Source of the DNA: a bacterium | Lineage (GTDB): Bacteria > Chloroflexota > Dormibacteria > UBA8260 > Bog-877 | DNA: 7,857 nt | Reading direction: 5' to 3' | Assembly (NCBI GenBank): GCA_021791455.1 | Contig: JAJYWM010000313.1 | Location: 1-7,857, forward strand | Part shown: piece by piece, positions 5,190 to 7,857 of the stretch | Position numbering within the stretch: the first letter of the stretch is position 1 | Layout: each line of letters opens with the position of its first letter | Made by a program: the position numbers and the translations under genes | The notes under the pieces: generated by a model | Seen by the model: the letters and a program-made list of their open reading frames with translations, nothing else | Database searches by the model: none | Told to the model about the DNA's origin: nothing

Positions 5190-7217
5190 TCACTGCGTCA
5201 AGATGGCACCGGTGCCCTTGATCCCCGGGATGTGATAGGTGCTGCCGGTGATGTTCAGGGTGGTGTACCCCTGAGTCTGGAACTCGTCCACCACGGCCAG
5301 GCCGTTGATCGTGATGTTGCACCCGCCGCTGTAGCCAGCCTTGATCGAGCCGCAGGTGAAGCCCGTGCCGTATTTCCCTCCGGCGATCCCGTAGCCCGCC
5401 AGGAGCATCCCCCCCTGGAGGAAGGGAATTCCCGCGTTGCCCCCCCAGTACTGCTCGCTGGAGAGGTTCTGCCCCATCTGCTGGCTGTTGTCGTAGACGA
5501 TGCCGGTAAGGGTCATGTTGGCACTGTCGCCTAGCTCGGAGTCCAGCCCAATGTTGGCGGTCAGGGTCGTGCCGTCGGCAATGGCGTTGCCGTTCGCATT
5601 TACGGTACCCGCCGGCGCCTGTTGCAGCTGCCAGGTCAGGAAGTCAGTCCACGGGAACCCCGTGCCGGTGGAGGCGGAGAGGGTGACGGTGCCCTGGCCG
5701 CCGATCTCGAGCGAGTCGTTGAGCCCCTGGGCGCTGGTGGAGTTTGCGACATACCCGTCCGCGTTGCAGTTGTACCCCGCGGAAATCTGCCCTCCGGAAC
5801 TGGGAGCGGGCTCGCTGCCACAGCCCGCCCCGGTTGAGGCGTACGAGTTGTTGCACACGGTGGAGGTGAGGCTCAGGTCGCAGGTTCCGCTGCCGTTGCC
5901 GACGGCTGGCTCCCCGTCACCCTGGTTGTGCGAGTAGGGCCCGCCCGCCGAATCCGGGATGGGATTCTCGGTCACCAGCAGGATGTCGCTGCCGCTCACG
6001 GTGTCCCCGGCCGCCGGTTGCAGCCCGAGGCCGTTCTCGAAGAAGAACAGGCCGGCGCTGGCATTGGTGGTCTCGGTGGCGGCGGCGGCAGGGTCCAGGG
6101 TCTGGCTGCAGTTGTAGAACTCGGCGCTGCCGGTGATCAGGACCGGGTGGGTGTAGATTCCCGGGTAGTAGATGGTCGCACCGTTGCTGGGATCGACGCC
6201 GGTCGCGGGGTTGGTCTTCGGGAGAGCCGTCCCGCAATACGCATCCTGGGGCGTCGGGGGAGGCGGGTTGCCGCCCAGGGGGTCACTCTTGAACTGTGCG
6301 TGCTCACTTCCGGTCCAGTTGTAGTACTTGATGGTGGTGTTGTTGGCCGAACAGGTTGCCGTGTTGTACGGTGGATCAGGTGGTTGGGGGTCGCTCCCGT
6401 CGGACGCCGGGGCGGGCGAGTTGGGCTCGTTGCCGGCGAAGCAGTGGTCGAACGGATTGGAGACGTAGGACTCCAGGTCTCCCTCCACGTTCATGGTCCC
6501 CGACTCCTTGCCGTCGATCACGTCAACCTCGCCATCGGGTCCCGACCACGTGTTTTGAGACGTGCTGAGCCAGCCATCGCTGTTGTCGAAGATGGTCCCG
6601 TTGACGTTGAAGACACCGCTGCCGCCCATGAAGATGGTGTGGGCGCCGTGTTCGCCCAGGGCCACGATGCTGGTCAGGGCACCCACACCCTTGGTGATGG
6701 CATTCACGGCGGCCGCTCCGGCCGCGGTCTTGAGGTGAGCGATGCCCACTATCTGGGCGATGAAGGCGGGCCACTGCGGGCTCACGGTGATGTAGACCCC
6801 GCAGGCCCCAAGCGGCGCATTGCCCGGCTCGGGGGAGCCCGTGCCGGGGGTGTTGACGTAGGTGTTGGGAGTTGTGATGGGAGCTCCGACGCTGTTCAGG
6901 TAGTAGGCGTTCCAGCCGTTGGGGATGTTGGTGGACGGGGAGTTCTTGGCGACCAGGTCGTCGATTGCGCTGGCGACCTGGCTGTTGGTCAGGATCGCGC
7001 CGGGCCCGCCGCAGTTGGGCAGGAGAGCGCTCGCGGCCGCTTCGGCGGAGAAGTCCGCGGCATTCTGGGCCTGACGGTACTCGTAGAGCCCGAACCCTCC
7101 GTCGATCGCCAGCCCCACCGCCAAAACCAGGACCAGAAGGCTGATCGCGAACAGTACCATCACCTGCCCGCGCTGACCGGCGTGGCTGGGGCTCAGGGGT
7201 AGCTTGGACCTTGGCAT
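5190..7217 (-). CDS. TadG-like pilus assembly protein with large Cys-rich exported region (675 aa)
   Basis: Residues 16-68 form a TadG-type N-terminus: RGQ, one membrane helix (about 19-38), IDGG, then an amphipathic helix YRQAQNAADFSAEAAASALL. Unlike the two TadE-like neighbours there is no Glu at +5 after the glycine (Leu22 instead), so prepilin-peptidase cleavage is not expected and the segment probably stays as an anchor. Residues 140-175 hold a further Ala-rich part common in such proteins. From about 185 to 675 the sequence is Gly/Asn/Thr-rich and probably beta-rich, with 12 cysteines in all (69, 139, 259, 289, 328, 370, 446, 455, 466, 484, 622, 633). It contains a Pro/Asp-rich patch (264-284) and a Pro run (318-323). 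Short similar strands recur (NVNGTIFDNS at 205-213 region; TLTGIVYDNS near 569-578), which hints at a beta-helix or solenoid. No von Willebrand A domain was recognised. GGGAG nine bases before the ATG is the ribosome binding site. The role in pilus anchoring or surface adhesion is inferred from family and context. Confidence 0.85.
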   Translation of the reverse strand: MPRSKLPLSPSHAGQRGQVMVLFAISLLVLVLAVGLAIDGGFGLYEYRQAQNAADFSAEAAASALLPNCGGPGAILTNSQVASAIDDLVAKNSPSTNIPNGWNAYYLNSVGAPITTPNTYVNTPGTGSPEPGNAPLGACGVYITVSPQWPAFIAQIVGIAHLKTAAGAAAVNAITKGVGALTSIVALGEHGAHTIFMGGSGVFNVNGTIFDNSDGWLSTSQNTWSGPDGEVDVIDGKESGTMNVEGDLESYVSNPFDHCFAGNEPNSPAPASDGSDPQPPDPPYNTATCSANNTTIKYYNWTGSEHAQFKSDPLGGNPPPPTPQDAYCGTALPKTNPATGVDPSNGATIYYPGIYTHPVLITGSAEFYNCSQTLDPAAAATETTNASAGLFFFENGLGLQPAAGDTVSGSDILLVTENPIPDSAGGPYSHNQGDGEPAVGNGSGTCDLSLTSTVCNNSYASTGAGCGSEPAPSSGGQISAGYNCNADGYVANSTSAQGLNDSLEIGGQGTVTLSASTGTGFPWTDFLTWQLQQAPAGTVNANGNAIADGTTLTANIGLDSELGDSANMTLTGIVYDNSQQMGQNLSSEQYWGGNAGIPFLQGGMLLAGYGIAGGKYGTGFTCGSIKAGYSGGCNITINGLAVVDEFQTQGYTTLNITGSTYHIPGIKGTGAILTQ

Positions 7218-7222
7218 GCGCG

Positions 7223-7702
7223 TCAGCTCCCGGCGGCGGCCGTGGCCGTCCCGCTCACGGTGATGTCGGGAAACAGGGGTACGTACAGGTCGAGGGTCCT
7301 CCAGACCGTAACCACCGCCAGGTTCTGTCCGGGATAATCGGTTCCCGCGGTGTCAGCGACGCTGACGCAACCCACCGGCACTTTGGCGCTCGGCTTGCAC
7401 GTGATGCTCCCAGCGCCTCCCTGCTCGTCGTAGGCTGCCGTCCGGGCGTCGTTGGTCTGCTGCACTATGGTGTCCCCGGCGCCGTAGTCGGCGGCCGCCG
7501 CGACCGCCCCTGACCGGGCCGCCTGCGTCAGATCGATGGCGGTGACCAACATCTGCCCCCCGGTCGCGGCCACGGCGAGCAGGAGGAGGGCGATCGGAAG
7601 GACCAGGGCGAACTCGGTCAAGGACTGACCTCGGGAAGGTCCCCGGCGGACTCCCTTGAGCGCCGGAGTCGCGGATACTGGTGTTGGCTTATGGGATTTC
7701 AT
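7223..7702 (-). CDS. TadE-like pseudopilin, first gene of the operon (159 aa)
   Basis: RGQSLTEFALVLP (residues 24-36) is the TadE family signature. It lies between a basic leader (Lys2, Lys5, Lys16, Arg19, Arg20, Arg24) and a membrane helix (about 32-55). Gly25/Gln26 with Glu30 at +5 fits a prepilin-peptidase site of the TadV type. The exported part is short, has a single cysteine pair (102, 112) and ends with a strand segment, LAVVTVWRTLDLYVPLF, that matches the usual TadE C-terminal pattern. The 25-residue leader is longer than that of the second copy (7 residues). The ATG at 7702 is the only plausible start; AGGA lies directly against it, too close for a normal ribosome binding site, and a -10-like TACGCT lies 12 bases upstream. 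The stop is five bases before the TadG-like start, so the two are co-transcribed. A minor-pilin role in a Flp/Tad-type pilus is inferred. Confidence 0.88.
   Translation of the reverse strand: MKSHKPTPVSATPALKGVRRGPSRGQSLTEFALVLPIALLLLAVAATGGQMLVTAIDLTQAARSGAVAAAADYGAGDTIVQQTNDARTAAYDEQGGAGSITCKPSAKVPVGCVSVADTAGTDYPGQNLAVVTVWRTLDLYVPLFPDITVSGTATAAAGS
7227..7231 (-). promoter_or_regulatory. Ribosome binding site of the TadG-like gene
   Basis: GGGAG on the minus strand lies nine bases before the ATG at 7217, just before the TGA of the preceding TadE-like gene. It fixes the TadG-like start and indicates ordinary Shine-Dalgarno initiation within this operon. Confidence 0.55.
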
Positions 7703-7714
7703 TCCTGCCGGGGC

Positions 7715-7743
7715 AGCGTAACGGGCGGGCGCCGTCCTGTACC
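7715..7743 (-). promoter_or_regulatory. Candidate weak promoter of the Tad-like operon
   Basis: On the minus strand GGTACA (7743-7738), a 17-bp spacer and TACGCT (7720-7715) could form -35 and -10 boxes. Only three bases of the -35 match consensus, while the -10 fits TANNNT. The start would fall near 7708, leaving a leader of about 5 nt before the ATG at 7702. A poor -35 is what one expects of an activator-dependent promoter, which agrees with the direct repeats immediately upstream. The promoter is predicted from sequence only. Confidence 0.3.
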
Positions 7744-7749
7744 CATGCG

Positions 7750-7771
7750 GATGTGTAACGGATCGGTAACG
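7750..7771. repeat. Two tandem 11-bp direct repeats upstream of the Tad-like operon
   Basis: GATGTGTAACG (7750-7760) is followed without a gap by GATCGGTAACG (7761-7771), with 9 of 11 bases identical. A period of 11 bp puts both copies on the same face of the helix, the arrangement bound by dimers of OmpR/PhoB-type response regulators. A third GTAACG (7718-7723), in the same orientation, overlaps the candidate -10 box. The tandem pair lies 6 bp upstream of the candidate -35 box, that is at about -42 to -63. The repeat is seen directly; a regulator binding there is inferred. Confidence 0.55.
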
Positions 7772-7857
7772 AGTTGTTGAGTGTTAGAGAAGGGGAGAGC
7801 CGCGGTTGAGCCTCGACCCCTCGCCTTCGGAAAGCCGTTCTCGCTCTCTTCTCGAGA

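Noticed and set aside
5928..7202. A 424-residue plus-strand ORF opposite the TadG-like gene.
   Set aside because: It is a Gly/Arg/Val-rich antisense shadow of a well-supported gene in GC-rich DNA, with no membrane segment, motif or ribosome binding evidence.
7699..7857. A minus-strand frame open from the right edge to a TGA that overlaps the first TadE-like ATG (ATGA), also allowing a 15-codon mini-ORF from an ATG at about 7747.
   Set aside because: The translation is Arg/Pro-rich with no motif, third-position GC is clearly lower than in the real genes, and the stretch contains the direct repeats and candidate promoter. The ATGA overlap would suit coupling, so a real upstream gene cannot be fully excluded.

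Overview
The window is GC-rich bacterial DNA (roughly two thirds G+C, strong G/C bias in third codon positions). No rRNA, tRNA, CRISPR array, insertion sequence or attachment site was seen. The gene content (an APH(6)-type kinase, an MFS exporter, an S9 peptidase and a Tad/Flp-type pilus cluster) and the promoter style suggest a soil-type, actinobacterial or Chloroflexota/Dormibacterota-like genome. That placement is an inference, because no marker gene is present. At three presumed operon starts a TANNNT -10 box lies only 6-12 nt before the start codon and no well-placed Shine-Dalgarno sequence is seen, which suggests leaderless or near-leaderless transcripts. Two of the three operon-internal genes do have Shine-Dalgarno motifs.

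Left part (1-2008): the C-terminal end of an APH(6)/streptomycin 6-kinase-family phosphotransferase runs off the left edge on the plus strand. It converges, with 26 bp between stops, on a minus-strand MFS transporter. A promoter for the transporter can be read inside the longest possible reading frame, so a shorter GTG start (1505) is preferred. About 500 bp of non-coding, divergently flanked DNA follows.

Middle part (2009-4106): a complete S9-family serine peptidase (beta-propeller plus alpha/beta-hydrolase, Ser/Asp/His triad all visible) starts at an ATG placed six bases after a TAAGCT box. A 262-bp convergent gap with two inverted repeats separates it from the right-hand cluster.

Right part (4107-7857): a tight minus-strand operon reads TadE-like pseudopilin, large TadG-like protein, second TadE-like pseudopilin, lipoprotein, with gaps of 5, 4 and 14 nt. 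Both TadE-like proteins carry the G/QSxxEF prepilin-peptidase signature, and the TadG-like protein has the N-terminal membrane anchor but a roughly 500-residue, Cys- and Asn/Gly-rich exported part. No ATPase, platform or secretin gene is in view, so this looks like the minor-pilin/envelope-anchoring block of a Tad system, or a stand-alone derivative. Just upstream, two tandem 11-bp direct repeats (9 of 11 identical) sit at the position expected for an activator of the operon. They are the most interesting regulatory signal in the window.
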